Below, one piece after another: positions 8,098 through 18,651 of a DNA stretch of 58,302 nucleotides. Source of the DNA: Willaertia magna (Eukaryota > Heterolobosea > Eutetramitea > Acrasida > Naegleriidae); assembly GCA_902984215.1 (NCBI GenBank), contig CADWAF010000252.1, forward strand, positions 1 to 58,302, in the 5' to 3' direction. Made by a program: the position numbers and the translations under genes. Under the pieces are notes generated by a model. That model made no database searches. It saw only the letters and a list, made by a program, of their open reading frames with translations, and was not told the DNA's origin. Every line of letters begins with the position of its first letter. Position 1 is the stretch's first letter.

Positions 8098-10902
8098 ATG
8101 ATTAGCGGGAAAGAGATGTCTCCCTCCTTTCCCACATTATTGCATTGTGGTTATCTCTACGTTGCAAATGCAGTTCCAGTTAAAGTAAACAACAATATAC
8201 CAACAAATAATAATAATAATACTATAGAGAGTGATTCTAATAATTTAAATAATAATGGCATGATGGAAAATTTAGATTTTAAACAAAAAAGATGGTTTGA
8301 AGTTTATTCAGATTATCATCTTTATCAATTTCAAAAGAAAATAAATAGACAACAACAATTAAATAACAATAGAATTGAAGGTTATGAATTTAAAACAAAT
8401 CTATTAGAATATCAACATATTATTCCAATAAATTATTCTCCATTATCATCTAATAATATTGAAGAAGTACAACAACAACAACAAACAAATTCTTTAATAG
8501 ATCATAAAAGTGACAATTGGATTCAACAACAAATGAATGAAGATGAAGATGAAAATAATTTAAATTCTAAAAAGAAATTTATGTTTTGTTGTAAAAGTAA
8601 TTCTCATCAAGAAATCTTATTATTATGTACAAATTCCGAAATGAAAAGAAGTGTATGGATCGCAATCCTTAAACATGTTTTATTACTTTCTTTAACAATG
8701 AATGATAATTTTATTGAGAATAATTTATTAGATCATCGCGACAGTCATTATGATAATAAGCTTAAAGAAAAAGAAGGCTTGAAAGAGACTTTAGCTAGTA
8801 ACATGATTGCAATTTCTTATATTCATTACTTTCCCTCTTCTGTACTATTATTTACGGAAAAAGTTTCCAATAGCGGACTTGACGGACTAGAAAAAGAAGA
8901 AGGAAAAGATGTTGGCGGGAATGATGATGCGTTATTGTTGTTAGCTATTGCTAAACGTATGAAGGAATCTACGCAATACTATTTAGATCATCAACAACAA
9001 CAACAACAATTAGAAAATAATCAATTGATTCAGAAAGATTTAAAGGAAGATGATGACGATCCATTTACTGAAAGTAATATTGATGATGATAGAGAGATAA
9101 TTGAAAATGAAAAGATTAATTTATTAAAAGAAAAAGTATTATTGTTGGATCGTTGGATAAATGAAAGAAATAATAATATCAACAAAACGACAGATAATAA
9201 TAAGAAAGAATTATCAAAAGAATTAATGAATACTTCTTTGTTAGAAGGTATTAAATTAATAGAAAAAGAATTACGTTCTTTATCATCACTATATTTTCAA
9301 CAAACTATTCAATTTGTTAAGAATAGATTACTTTTTGAATGGAGATTTTTAAAATGTGAATTACAAGAAGTTTTAAAAGAATTACTTAGGATTAAAATTG
9401 TAAATACACAAAAGTTAACACTTTTATTTTCACAGAAATTTACATTATATACTGATAAAAAAATTATGAAAACAAAATATTCTAATTTATTAAATACTTT
9501 ACCTATTTATAGTAATACAAATAATAATAATTTATTAGGAAATAATAATAATAATATAGTTAATTTACAATTAATTGAATTACAACAACATAAACAAGAA
9601 TTATATTTAAGATTAACAAAAACAAGTTTAAAATTAAGACAAGTTAAATATATGACATCTTTAAGATTATATCAGCAACAATTAATTGAAAATTTTATCT
9701 TAAAAATCAATTGTAATTTATCATTAGTAAGAAATTATTTACATTATGGAATATTAAGCCTTGATACAATCTCACAATTAAAATTAATAGAAGGTATTAA
9801 GAAAAGAAGAAATAATAATATGGAGGAAATGTTATTAATATCTTCTTCTTTAGATCAAATAATACCCAACAATGAAATTGATATTTCTTTCTTTCTTTAT
9901 TCTGCTTCTGAGATTATTTCACAATTTAAGAATAAGATTGAGAAGAATGATAGTTATGTAATACAATTAACTCAAGCTATGGAAAAGATTTCTTCTGAAT
10001 ATAGATCACAAAAACTTGCAAATAGTGAAGAAAGAAGAAGAAAAGTATCAATAGCAACTCATAATTTAAAGGATGTATTGCGACATGAGATTACAACTAA
10101 TTGTACACAAATATCAAATCCAATTCATCAATTTGTTCATAATTTTTTAAATTCAGATTTAAAATCTACAATCAACCATAATATTCAACAATTTTTAAGA
10201 ACGTTAGCTGATAAAGTAGTCGTCTCTGTAAAGACGTCATTATCTTGGACTCATATATATGAAGTGTTAGAAGATATTCTATTCCAATATTATTCATATC
10301 ATAGAGGGATGGTTATGTATGATACTTGTATGCAATTAGTTCATCAAGAAGTTAAATTAGTTGATGAAGCTTTCTATAATAGATGTACAGAAGTTTCTAC
10401 AGAGCTATTAGGTCAATTACTTTTAGATGGTAAACAATTAAATTTACAACATAAAAGTCAACAACAAATATTAGAAGAAGAAATTACAAAATTTAAATCA
10501 ACTTATCAAAAAGCAATTGATATGGTACAATCATTATCTGAAGAACGTTACAGTAAAATTTCAAAAGATAAACCATTTAGTCCTTCTGCAAAGTTACATA
10601 TATTAACGAAAGCATCAAGAGAGGTAATGGATAAAATATATTCTTCTAGAACGAATGATGTAATTTCACCTTCTCAAATTGATGAACCTGTGTCAACTGA
10701 TGATTTCTTACCTGTATTTATTTGTGTTATTTGTTTGGCAAAATTGAAAGATATGTTTTCACAAATTAATTTTATTAAGTCTTATGCATTTGAAGATTCT
10801 CTTGTTGGTGAAGATGGTTTTTACTTTTCAAGTATAGAATCAGCTGCATGTTTTATTTTAAATTTTGAACCAGAAAATGAAAATAATACAAACTCACTTT
10901 AA
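8098..10902 (+). CDS. PH domain plus VPS9 domain protein, predicted Rab5-family GEF
   Basis: 934 residues from ATG 8098, the first ATG in the frame. A split PH domain lies at about 12-195: LHCGYLYV, KRWFEVYSDYHLYQF, MFCCKSN, and a closing Trp helix (KRSVWIAILKHVLLL). Asn/Gln inserts interrupt it. The middle is long, helical and charged. The C-terminus (roughly 760-930) matches VPS9: an upstream helical bundle, then STDDFLPVFICVICLAKL, FIKSYAF and a closing EDGFYFSSIESAACFIL. VPS9 domains load GTP on Rab5-type GTPases on early endosomes, and the PH domain would target membranes. The PI 3-kinase gene lies downstream. In other eukaryotes Rab5 recruits that enzyme. The VPS9 call rests on DDFLP and the GE-x-G-[FY]-[YF] ending. 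Confidence 0.75.
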   Translation: MISGKEMSPSFPTLLHCGYLYVANAVPVKVNNNIPTNNNNNTIESDSNNLNNNGMMENLDFKQKRWFEVYSDYHLYQFQKKINRQQQLNNNRIEGYEFKTNLLEYQHIIPINYSPLSSNNIEEVQQQQQTNSLIDHKSDNWIQQQMNEDEDENNLNSKKKFMFCCKSNSHQEILLLCTNSEMKRSVWIAILKHVLLLSLTMNDNFIENNLLDHRDSHYDNKLKEKEGLKETLASNMIAISYIHYFPSSVLLFTEKVSNSGLDGLEKEEGKDVGGNDDALLLLAIAKRMKESTQYYLDHQQQQQQLENNQLIQKDLKEDDDDPFTESNIDDDREIIENEKINLLKEKVLLLDRWINERNNNINKTTDNNKKELSKELMNTSLLEGIKLIEKELRSLSSLYFQQTIQFVKNRLLFEWRFLKCELQEVLKELLRIKIVNTQKLTLLFSQKFTLYTDKKIMKTKYSNLLNTLPIYSNTNNNNLLGNNNNNIVNLQLIELQQHKQELYLRLTKTSLKLRQVKYMTSLRLYQQQLIENFILKINCNLSLVRNYLHYGILSLDTISQLKLIEGIKKRRNNNMEEMLLISSSLDQIIPNNEIDISFFLYSASEIISQFKNKIEKNDSYVIQLTQAMEKISSEYRSQKLANSEERRRKVSIATHNLKDVLRHEITTNCTQISNPIHQFVHNFLNSDLKSTINHNIQQFLRTLADKVVVSVKTSLSWTHIYEVLEDILFQYYSYHRGMVMYDTCMQLVHQEVKLVDEAFYNRCTEVSTELLGQLLLDGKQLNLQHKSQQQILEEEITKFKSTYQKAIDMVQSLSEERYSKISKDKPFSPSAKLHILTKASREVMDKIYSSRTNDVISPSQIDEPVSTDDFLPVFICVICLAKLKDMFSQINFIKSYAFEDSLVGEDGFYFSSIESAACFILNFEPENENNTNSL

Positions 10903-11512
10903 AATTATTTATTGTACAAGAATTATGTGTAAGTAGTAAATTTTTTGTCAAAATTTAAGATTTTTTTACAATAATTTAAAAGTTTACAATTTACTGCGTT
11001 TTAACATTATCACTAAACCAATAGCAGTTATAGAGTTGCAAGCTTGCCTTTTGCGAGAAGTGTATGGTGAAATTACCCATTTAATTGAATCATACCTTTC
11101 AGAGAAACACTTTGTAAACTATTTACCAATTAAAAAACAAGGTACCTCATTACAAGATAACTTTTCTTAATTTGAGTGGCGAAATTAAAATAATTCCCCA
11201 AGCCAATCATGAACACAAAGGTCAACTATAGTTGAGGGATAACGATAAAACGGCCATGACCGGTCGCTCTGATAAACCTATTTTAAAATAGATACTTCTA
11301 TATCCCTCTCATCTTTAACACTTGCACTATTTTGAACGGCGTGTCATTTCCCTAAATCTTTCCATTTATTATAATTTTCCTTTTTAGCAACGTTGATAGT
11401 TCGATTAACCTTTGTGAGGCAATTGGCCAGTGTTATCCGCGAAAGAAAATAATAGTTTATAAATTGAAATCGAATCGGCAAATAATATCAGATTAATATT
11501 AAACAAAAAGAA
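10903..11512. other. Intergenic
   Basis: No ORF or RNA gene recognised. The stretch is less AT-rich than neighbouring coding DNA in places (for example 11225-11280). Confidence 0.4.
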
Positions 11513-11683
11513 ATGTATTATTATCTTTTAGTATTCTTTTTCCTTACTGTCTTTTCGATTTTGTCAACTGGAATTTTGCATCAACCCTCTTTATTAAAAG
11601 ATGAGGAGTATATTCGTTTCAGTAAACGTTTAGATAAAAAGTTTCAGAGTAGATATATTCTAGATGTTGAAGAGGAAGAGTGA
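11513..11683 (+). CDS. Small ORF (56 aa) with N-terminal signal or anchor
   Basis: ATG 11513 to TGA 11681-11683. Residues 1-21 are strongly hydrophobic (MYYYLLVFFFLTVFSILSTG), with a small-residue run typical of signal cleavage. The remaining 35 residues are charged: a basic core with RFSKRLDKKF and an acidic end of Glu residues. No family recognised. It could be a secreted peptide precursor (dibasic KR and KK sites), a small single-pass membrane protein, or chance. The A-rich leader before the ATG looks like those of real genes here. Confidence 0.45.
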   Translation: MYYYLLVFFFLTVFSILSTGILHQPSLLKDEEYIRFSKRLDKKFQSRYILDVEEEE

Positions 11684-11950
11684 TTTGTTGTAAACTCTAA
11701 CTTTGTAAATTTCTAACAAAATATTAATACCTGTACATTATTACAACGCACTTTTCACAACATTAAATTTTAGGGTATTTGTTAACAACAGTGCTGGGAC
11801 ATCCTAAAACAAATCTTTGTAACAAATTACATAAAATAAAACACAATATTCTTTCCAATCCTTTCTTCTTTTACGAGAAGATCATGACGTTGTAAAAAAT
11901 TAATTATTGAAATTCGAAAAGTGTTCGCTTTCAGGCTTCACAAAAAAAAA

Positions 11951-14900
11951 ATGTCCCATCAATCTTATGATTCCGTAATTTCACTAAATCAACAACAACA
12001 ATTAACGGAAGGAGGGACAACTACCACTAATAGCCTACATGATAGTTATAACTATGGAAGCGGTAGCATAGGAAGTATGGATGGAAGTGATCATCATCCT
12101 AATGGAATAATTTCTTCTTCTTCTTCATTAAATGAAAGTACCAACAATGATACTTCTTCTTCTTTATCAACAATAACTAATAATAATCAAACATTATTTA
12201 CCGGGAATGATAATTATAACTGTTCTACTCCACCTCCACCACCTTCTTCAATACATAATAGTACAATGGAAACTCATCATATTCAATTCTATTATAATAT
12301 TAGTCAAATTACAAATTCTTTCTTTTTTAAAATTAATTATTTAGAAGGAAATCTTTCTCATTATTTTCCAAAAATTTCAAATGATTTAATAATTGAATGT
12401 CATTTATGTTATCCAAATAACTGTTCTACAGAAGTAGTAAATAATAATAATAGTGAAGTTAGAGATATTTGTGTACCTAGTTTTACAAGTCAGAAAAAAC
12501 AAAAGTGGGATGAGTTTATTCATTTTCCAATAAGGTATTTTGAATTACCTTCTAATGCAAAGATTTGTTTTACAATTTATGATGTTTATTCACCAAATAA
12601 GAAGGTTATTATTGGTAGTTGTTGTTTACCTTTATTTGGAAGGAAAGGTAGATTAAGAACTGGAAAGTATAGAGTTAAATTATTTATTAGAAAGGAAATT
12701 AAAGAAATATTTAATGAAGAATATAAACATGAATTTTATGATGATGAATTACAAAAAATTGAAAAATTAGAAACTAATGTGAAAACTAATTTTTATTATT
12801 TAAATCAAATGTCAAATCATTTAAATAATAATAATCAATTATTAATTAGTCCAAGAAATAGTACAGTAAATAATATTAATTTAAATGATAGTTTAAATAT
12901 TTTAAAAGATAATGATAATTGTAATTATCATTCATGGTTAGATAAATTTACAATTCAAAAAAAGGAACATTTAAGAGATTTAAAATTAAAATCAAATAGT
13001 AAAGATATATTTTTAAATATTGAATTACCAATATTTGATCATCGTGTAATTGATTTTGATTATTTAGCTAATAATACTTTTGATGAAGTAGCTCAACAAT
13101 TTTATAAAGGCTTTCCAAATTATTCTTTTAATTATTCGAATAGTAGTAATGTTAGCAGAAATCCTGTTGGTAATGATTTAACGAATAAGAATAATAATAA
13201 GAGTAATACCAATAGCCAAAGACAACAAACAAAGGTTGTGAATAATTCAACAGTTGGAGGGACTGTTACCACTAATAATGCTAGTAGTAATAGTGGTGTG
13301 AATAATGGGACTGTAACCACAAATACAGGTACGAATGTTGTTGTTACAAATAATGTAACAAGTAATACTACTAATAGTTCAGTTGTAGTTGGTAATAATA
13401 ATACATCAAATTATAATAATACAGATGAAGATCATTTTAGATTTGAATTTTGTAGTAAAGAAGCATTCCAGTTTATTGACGATCCAGAAGCAAGATTAAC
13501 AAATTTAGCAGAAGAAAAACATTTGAAATTATCAATCAATTTATCAAGTGGTTTATGTGATACAAATTTAAAACCAAATGCTTTAGAAACAAAGAAGATT
13601 CAAAAGATTTTAGATTATCCACCTTTACATGAAATACCAACTGAAGATAAAAGTTTATTATGGAGATATAGATATTACTTAAGATCTAATAAGAGAGCAT
13701 TAATTAAATTCTTAAGATGTGTTGATTGGAATTATTTAGCACAAAAGAAAGAAGCTGAGAAATTAATTGGACAATGGTCAGAAATTGAAACTGTAGATGC
13801 CCTTAGTTTACTTTCTAGATTTTTCAAGAATGTTAAAATTGTACGTGACTATGCTGTTGAAATATTAAGAAAATCAAACGATGAAGAGATCTTGGATGTT
13901 TTATTACAACTAGTACAAGCTTTACGTTATGAATTAGATAATTCTAATATTAGATTACATGAATGTGAATTAGCTAAATTCTTATTAGAAAGAGCACAAA
14001 ATAATTTTTATATTGCTAATAATTTAAATTGGTATTTATCTGTTGAAACAGAAGATCCAAAATATGGTGAACATTTCTCTGAATTAAGACACAAATTCTT
14101 TATCCATTTAAAGAAATATTCTCCTGTCTTTTTAGAGAAATTAATCCGTCAAGGGAGAATGGTTGATACCTTTTCAAAGATTGGTAATTATTTAATGAAT
14201 TTAAAGTTACCAAGACCTGAAAAGATTGTAAATTATAAAAAGATTTTATCTGCTAAAGGGCCTATACCAAACATTCAATTTGATAATGGTAATGTTAATT
14301 ATACATGGACTGAATTATTTCTTTCAGCAATTTCAAAGAATTATTCAGAAGAACCATTACCTTTACCTTTAGCTCCAGATGTTAAGGTAGATGGTTTGTT
14401 TCCAGATGATTCAACTATATTTAAAAGTGCTAAAAGTCCAATGTTAGTTCCATTTAAAGATTCATTGAATGAAAAATATAATGTTATATTTAAGATTGGT
14501 GATGATTTAAGACAAGATCAATTAGTTATGCAATTAATTTTATTGATGGATAAATTATTAAAGAATAATGGTTTAGATTTAAAGTTAACACCTTATCCAG
14601 TTTTAGCATTTAGTCCAACATTTGGTTGTCTTAAATGTGTTACTCCAAGTTCTGCAATTTCATCTGTTATTGCAAAAGGTGATATTAGAGGATGGTTAAG
14701 AAAACATAATACTGAAGATGAAGATTTCCATAATGCTTGTCAAAATTTTGTAAAGAGTTGTGCAGGTTATTGTGTAATTACTTATATTCTTGGTATTGGT
14801 GATAGACATTTAGATAACGTTTTAATTACACCACAAGGTTTACTTTTCCATATTGATTTTGGATTTATTTTAGGTAGAGATCCAAAACCATTCCCTCCAC

Positions 14901-15247
14901 CAATGAAATTATGTAAAGAAATGGTTGAAGGTATGGGAGGAAGTAAAAGTGAAGGTTATACTAAATTTAAAGAATATTGTGTGACAGCTTATAATATTTT
15001 AAGGAAATCTGCTCATTTAATTATTAATATGTTTGTTTTAATGGCTGACGCTAATATTCCTGATATTGAACATGGTGGTGTTGATGCTTTAAAGAATATT
15101 ATGAAAGTACAAGAGAAATTTAAGTTAGAGTTAAATGATCAAGAGGCTAATGTATATATGCAAAGTATTATTAATGAAAGTGAAAGAGCACTATTTCCAC
15201 AGTTAATGGAAAATATTCATCGTTGGGCTCAATATTGGAGAGCTTAA
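11951..15247 (+). CDS. VPS34: Class III phosphatidylinositol 3-kinase Vps34
   Basis: 1098 residues from ATG 11951; the open frame begins earlier only with a GTG. Order: Ser/Thr/Asn-rich leader (1-100); C2 domain about 100-270 (IECHLCYPNN, WDEFIHFPI, ICFTIYDVY); Asn/Thr/Val low-complexity insert about 395-485; helical PIK domain about 545-720; catalytic domain about 820-1098. The kinase holds GDDLRQDQ, the catalytic loop GDRHLDN, the DFG-equivalent HIDFGFILGRDPKPFPPPMK and the C-terminal HRWAQYW. The PPPMKLCKEMVE segment and the HRWAQYW end are diagnostic of Vps34. It converts PI to PI3P on endosomes and autophagosomes, with the Vps15 and Beclin/Atg6 partners. The insert makes it longer than the usual 880 or so residues. 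Confidence 0.95.
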   Translation: MSHQSYDSVISLNQQQQLTEGGTTTTNSLHDSYNYGSGSIGSMDGSDHHPNGIISSSSSLNESTNNDTSSSLSTITNNNQTLFTGNDNYNCSTPPPPPSSIHNSTMETHHIQFYYNISQITNSFFFKINYLEGNLSHYFPKISNDLIIECHLCYPNNCSTEVVNNNNSEVRDICVPSFTSQKKQKWDEFIHFPIRYFELPSNAKICFTIYDVYSPNKKVIIGSCCLPLFGRKGRLRTGKYRVKLFIRKEIKEIFNEEYKHEFYDDELQKIEKLETNVKTNFYYLNQMSNHLNNNNQLLISPRNSTVNNINLNDSLNILKDNDNCNYHSWLDKFTIQKKEHLRDLKLKSNSKDIFLNIELPIFDHRVIDFDYLANNTFDEVAQQFYKGFPNYSFNYSNSSNVSRNPVGNDLTNKNNNKSNTNSQRQQTKVVNNSTVGGTVTTNNASSNSGVNNGTVTTNTGTNVVVTNNVTSNTTNSSVVVGNNNTSNYNNTDEDHFRFEFCSKEAFQFIDDPEARLTNLAEEKHLKLSINLSSGLCDTNLKPNALETKKIQKILDYPPLHEIPTEDKSLLWRYRYYLRSNKRALIKFLRCVDWNYLAQKKEAEKLIGQWSEIETVDALSLLSRFFKNVKIVRDYAVEILRKSNDEEILDVLLQLVQALRYELDNSNIRLHECELAKFLLERAQNNFYIANNLNWYLSVETEDPKYGEHFSELRHKFFIHLKKYSPVFLEKLIRQGRMVDTFSKIGNYLMNLKLPRPEKIVNYKKILSAKGPIPNIQFDNGNVNYTWTELFLSAISKNYSEEPLPLPLAPDVKVDGLFPDDSTIFKSAKSPMLVPFKDSLNEKYNVIFKIGDDLRQDQLVMQLILLMDKLLKNNGLDLKLTPYPVLAFSPTFGCLKCVTPSSAISSVIAKGDIRGWLRKHNTEDEDFHNACQNFVKSCAGYCVITYILGIGDRHLDNVLITPQGLLFHIDFGFILGRDPKPFPPPMKLCKEMVEGMGGSKSEGYTKFKEYCVTAYNILRKSAHLIINMFVLMADANIPDIEHGGVDALKNIMKVQEKFKLELNDQEANVYMQSIINESERALFPQLMENIHRWAQYWRA

Positions 15248-15353
15248 TTTTGTAAAATTATTTATTAAATATAACTATTTTGTAATTTAAAGAAATTTGA
15301 AAATCAACAAAAAGGCCATCTTTCTAAAAAAGAAGAAAAATAAATTATTTTAG

Positions 15354-15834
15354 ATGAAACTATTATAACTGAAGCTTTTGGTGTGGCAATACTAGAGGCT
15401 GCTTGTAGTGGTATTAGGGAAGTATTACCAAATCATGATTTGATATTATTATCAGACCTAGAACTCAATTAGACAGAATTTGTAAAGATTTTAGAAATGA
15501 CAAAGAAATTGTTTTAGAGGTATTGAAAAACGTAAATAAGTTTAAAATACCCCCAGAAATGTAAATGTTGAACGATGAATTTGACCCAATGTCCTATTTT
15601 TTAATCTTTCCCTTTTCATCTTCTTCTTTCCATTTAGTCCAAACCTACAAGGCTTTTTCAAACAAAGTGCGTCTTATTGTCTCTTCAAAGTTAAGGACTT
15701 TTGATTTTAATTTATTATTTAGGGGTACACTGGATTTAAAGACTTTTAAAGATTATTATAAACTTCTGATAGGATTATGGATTATAGGTTATTTTCGAAA
15801 ATTTATAACCTTAATAGAAATTTGTTCCAAATGA
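15354..15834 (+). pseudogene. Decayed PIG-A-like GT4 glycosyltransferase fragment
   Basis: One frame from about 15354 reads TIITEAFGVAILEAACSG then IREVLPNHDLILLS before a stop. This is the GT4 donor-site motif (E-A-F-x-x-A-x-x-E-A) in PIG-A style, but about ten residues normally between CSG and the REVLP segment are missing. A different frame then reads LDRICKDFRNDKEIVLEV up to TAA near 15554, which fits the next PIG-A helices. An 89-codon ORF follows (15565-15834) with FKDYYKLL...GYFRKF, vaguely like the PIG-A C-terminus. The frame changes, stops, internal deletion and lack of upstream domains suggest a dead fragment of the enzyme that starts GPI synthesis. A spliced real gene seems less likely. 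Confidence 0.45.
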
Positions 15835-15972
15835 GAGTAAAGTTTTTTTTGGAAATGTTGTTACAAAGTTCTTTTTTTGGACAGACAGTCTACATTCATT
15901 AAATAATTAAAAAATACTATAAAATCAAATGATTGCACGATAACAATTTAATCAATTCAAAAAACAAAAATA

Positions 15973-16975
15973 ATGAAAGTAAAATTAATTACTTTTGCTG
16001 CAGTAATTTTAAGTTTGCTCTTAAGTGTAGCATTAGCCACAGATAGTTATGGTAAAACCCCAACTAAACCAACCACCAAAATGCGTTGAAAAATGTGTAA
16101 AATACAAATCAATCCAAGGTGAATGTAGTGATTATGAATGGGTTGGTGCAAAGAAACAATGTTGCCAATGGAAAACTGTTGGTAAAGGTAATTGTGCTCA
16201 ATATAAGACTAGAACTGAATGTAAGAAATGGAATGGCCCAAGAACTGTTTGTCTAGGTTATGGTACTAAACAAGTTTGTGACAAGAAGACTAAAGAAAAG
16301 ATTTGTGAAAAGTGGAATTGGAAATCTGCATGTTGTCACAAGGGAACTAATAATGCTTGTGACCAATATGCTTATAATTTCATCTGTACTAAATACAAGA
16401 AGGTCTGTAAATGTGAAAAGAGCTGGAAGAAGGTTTCAGGTAAACATTATAAGGGATGGACTGACGTTTACTATCATGCAGTTTGTCACAAGAAATGTCA
16501 TCAAATCTGTGAAACATATGCAACCACCAAGAAATGTACAAAATATGCAAATGTTAAATTCTGTAAGAAACTCGGTCATGAAAAGAGATGTATCAAATTC
16601 GTTAAAAGAGAATTCTGCGTTGCAAAGAAGAAGATTAGATTCTGTACTAAATGGAATAAGAGTGAATTCTGTGATAAACGTGAAAAGATTAGAGTTTGTG
16701 AAAAATTCAGAGAAGTTCAACATTGTTGTAACTATAAAGTAGTTCCATTCTGTACAAAGACAAAGACTATTCCAAAGGTTTGTTGTGAAAAGAAGAGAAT
16801 TAGAGAATGTATTAAGAAATCTGAAGGTCATAAGGTTTGTGCTAAATACGAATTAGTTGGTGGTAAGAAACAATGTTGTAAATATGGGGAAAAGACTGTA
16901 TGTGCAGAAAAGAAGAAGATTTGTGACACTTACAAACCACCAAGTAAGCCAGTTGATACTTACAAGAAAAAGTAA
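15973..16975 (+). CDS. Secreted Cys/Lys-rich repeat protein, reading frame shifted after the signal peptide
   Basis: ATG 15973 opens a textbook signal peptide (MKVKLITFAAVILSLLLSVA, then LA before TDSYG). It continues into a Thr/Lys/Pro stretch but stops at TGA 16087-16089. The frame one base over is open from 16049 to 16975. It encodes about 300 residues with 37 cysteines and very high lysine, built of a loose 8-12 residue unit C-x-K-[WYF]. Near-identical segments KKQCC lie near each end. Dropping one A from the AAAA run at 16078-16081 would join signal and Cys-rich part as ...TKCVEKC. The codon choice (AAG, TGT and TTC more frequent) suggests high expression. Likely an extracellular disulfide-bonded structural protein, perhaps of the cyst wall. 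I know no family for it. Confidence 0.6.
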
Positions 16976-17038
16976 AATGTAAATTAAATATATTACTGTA
17001 TTATTGTACAAAAAGTTAAATATTATTGTACAATTAAA

Positions 17039-18651
17039 TTAAATTGTAATTGTAATATCAAAGAAATAATTCTTTTCACTATTCGTTTCTTCACAATAAT
17101 TTACAATAAAATTTCTTAATTTTGAGAAAAATAAAACATTTTGTGGTTTTTTTCGATGCAATACTGTATAAGATGAATGAAATTTCATTCTAAAGTTCTT
17201 TAACTCAAATTCTAATTGTTTCAGTATATCCTTATTTACATTTATCCTTGTTAAATAATCTTTCATCTCATAAGAAATTTCTTCATGAGAGTTTAATTCG
17301 TGGATCCTTCCATCTTCACAATTAAATTATTAAATTTGTAAATATATCCCAAATTAGTAATCAAAATCAAAAAAACATTACAATAAAAATTACAATAAAC
17401 ACGTAACAACCAATAAACAAATTATAATAAAAAAAAATAATTAAACTTACCTACTGATTGAACAAAACATGCCACATCAGAAATCCAAAAATGATCATTT
17501 ACAATACCAACATACTTCTTACATTCGCTTTTAGTAATAACAAAGAAATTTCCATAATTAGTTAAAACACAAGCTCTACTTTCACGTTCTTTAGCAGCAA
17601 CTACTAACTCACCATCAAACCTATCATTACCAATCTGTTGTAAATTCTTCCCATTTGTAAAACAATTTGATCCAATCGTATATAATCTACCACTTTTCGA
17701 TACAATTAAAGAAGCACCAAAACTTGAATCAATATCTGTAATATCACTTTTATCATTACAAGTGTTCTTTATAAAATTAGTAATTATCATACTTTTAGTT
17801 AAATTATCTAAATTTCTACCAACACTTATAGCTTCATGACAATTAGTACCACATTCATATACAAAATGTTCATTTGTTAATAAATGTTGAGTTAAAACTA
17901 AAGTATGACAACCACCAACTGCCACTTTTAAAATCTTTTCATTTTCCAAATATGGACTTAGATTATCTCCGTTATTATTATTATTTAAATTATTATTAAT
18001 AGTAACATCAAAATAAACTTTATTTATTGATTGAGAAGAATCTGAACTACCTTTCCTATGAGATAAACAATTACCATTATTCCAACCAGAAGATAATAAA
18101 ATTTGTTTATTATTTTCATTATCAATCGCTAAATAATAGGTATAATTAAATTTTGAATAAATATTTATAATTTTATAATTAGTATATTGATTTGGATTCA
18201 CCCTAAATAAATTATCTTCACTATTATTTAAATAACTATTATTAGAAGAAAAAGAAGAAGAAGAACTATTAAGAAGAAGATCATTAGATCTTAATGGACT
18301 AATAGGTAAAGGATTACTTCCATATTGTCCGTACGAATTCCAACCACTAGCGAAAATAATATTTGTTTCTGTTAAAAGTAAGATATGTGAATGACCAATT
18401 TGACTTTCTAAAACGTGAAGGGAAGATGGATCATTCATTGTAGTTGTTGGATAACAAAGTTGTCCATTTCTAAATAGATAACAATCGGAAGGTGGAAGTA
18501 ATATTTCATAATTATTTTGAATGGTTGTTGAAATTTCATTTTCTTCTTCATTCATATGGTTGTGATTGTTGTTAGAAGAAGAAGAAAGTATTGTTGTTGG
18601 TTGAGGATTAGCCTTTTGACGTTTACTAAAAAATCCTTTTAATTTATTCAT
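17039..18651 (-). CDS. RCC1-like beta-propeller protein, two exons
   Basis: Exon 1 is 18651-17451, the intron 17450-17314 (GTAAGT; the acceptor is most likely the AG after TTGTGA) and exon 2 17313-17039. The join keeps frame as SVDGRIHELNSHEE and yields about 491 residues. Propeller-blade signatures: NIIFASGWNSYGQYG near 85-100, ILLSSGWNNGNCL near 170-185, ILKVAVGGCHTLVLT near 220-240, GRLYTIGSNCFTNG near 310. These are the alternating VAxGxxHTLxLT and GxxYxxGxNxxGQxG motifs of the RCC1 family. Members act as Ran exchange factors, HERC ligase modules or scaffolds, and no partner domain is visible. The C-terminus is helical and basic. Molecular role unknown. Confidence 0.75.

Noticed and set aside
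16260..16831. Long ORFs in other frames across the Cys-rich gene
   Set aside because: They mirror the strongly biased composition of the real frame and contain no independent motif.
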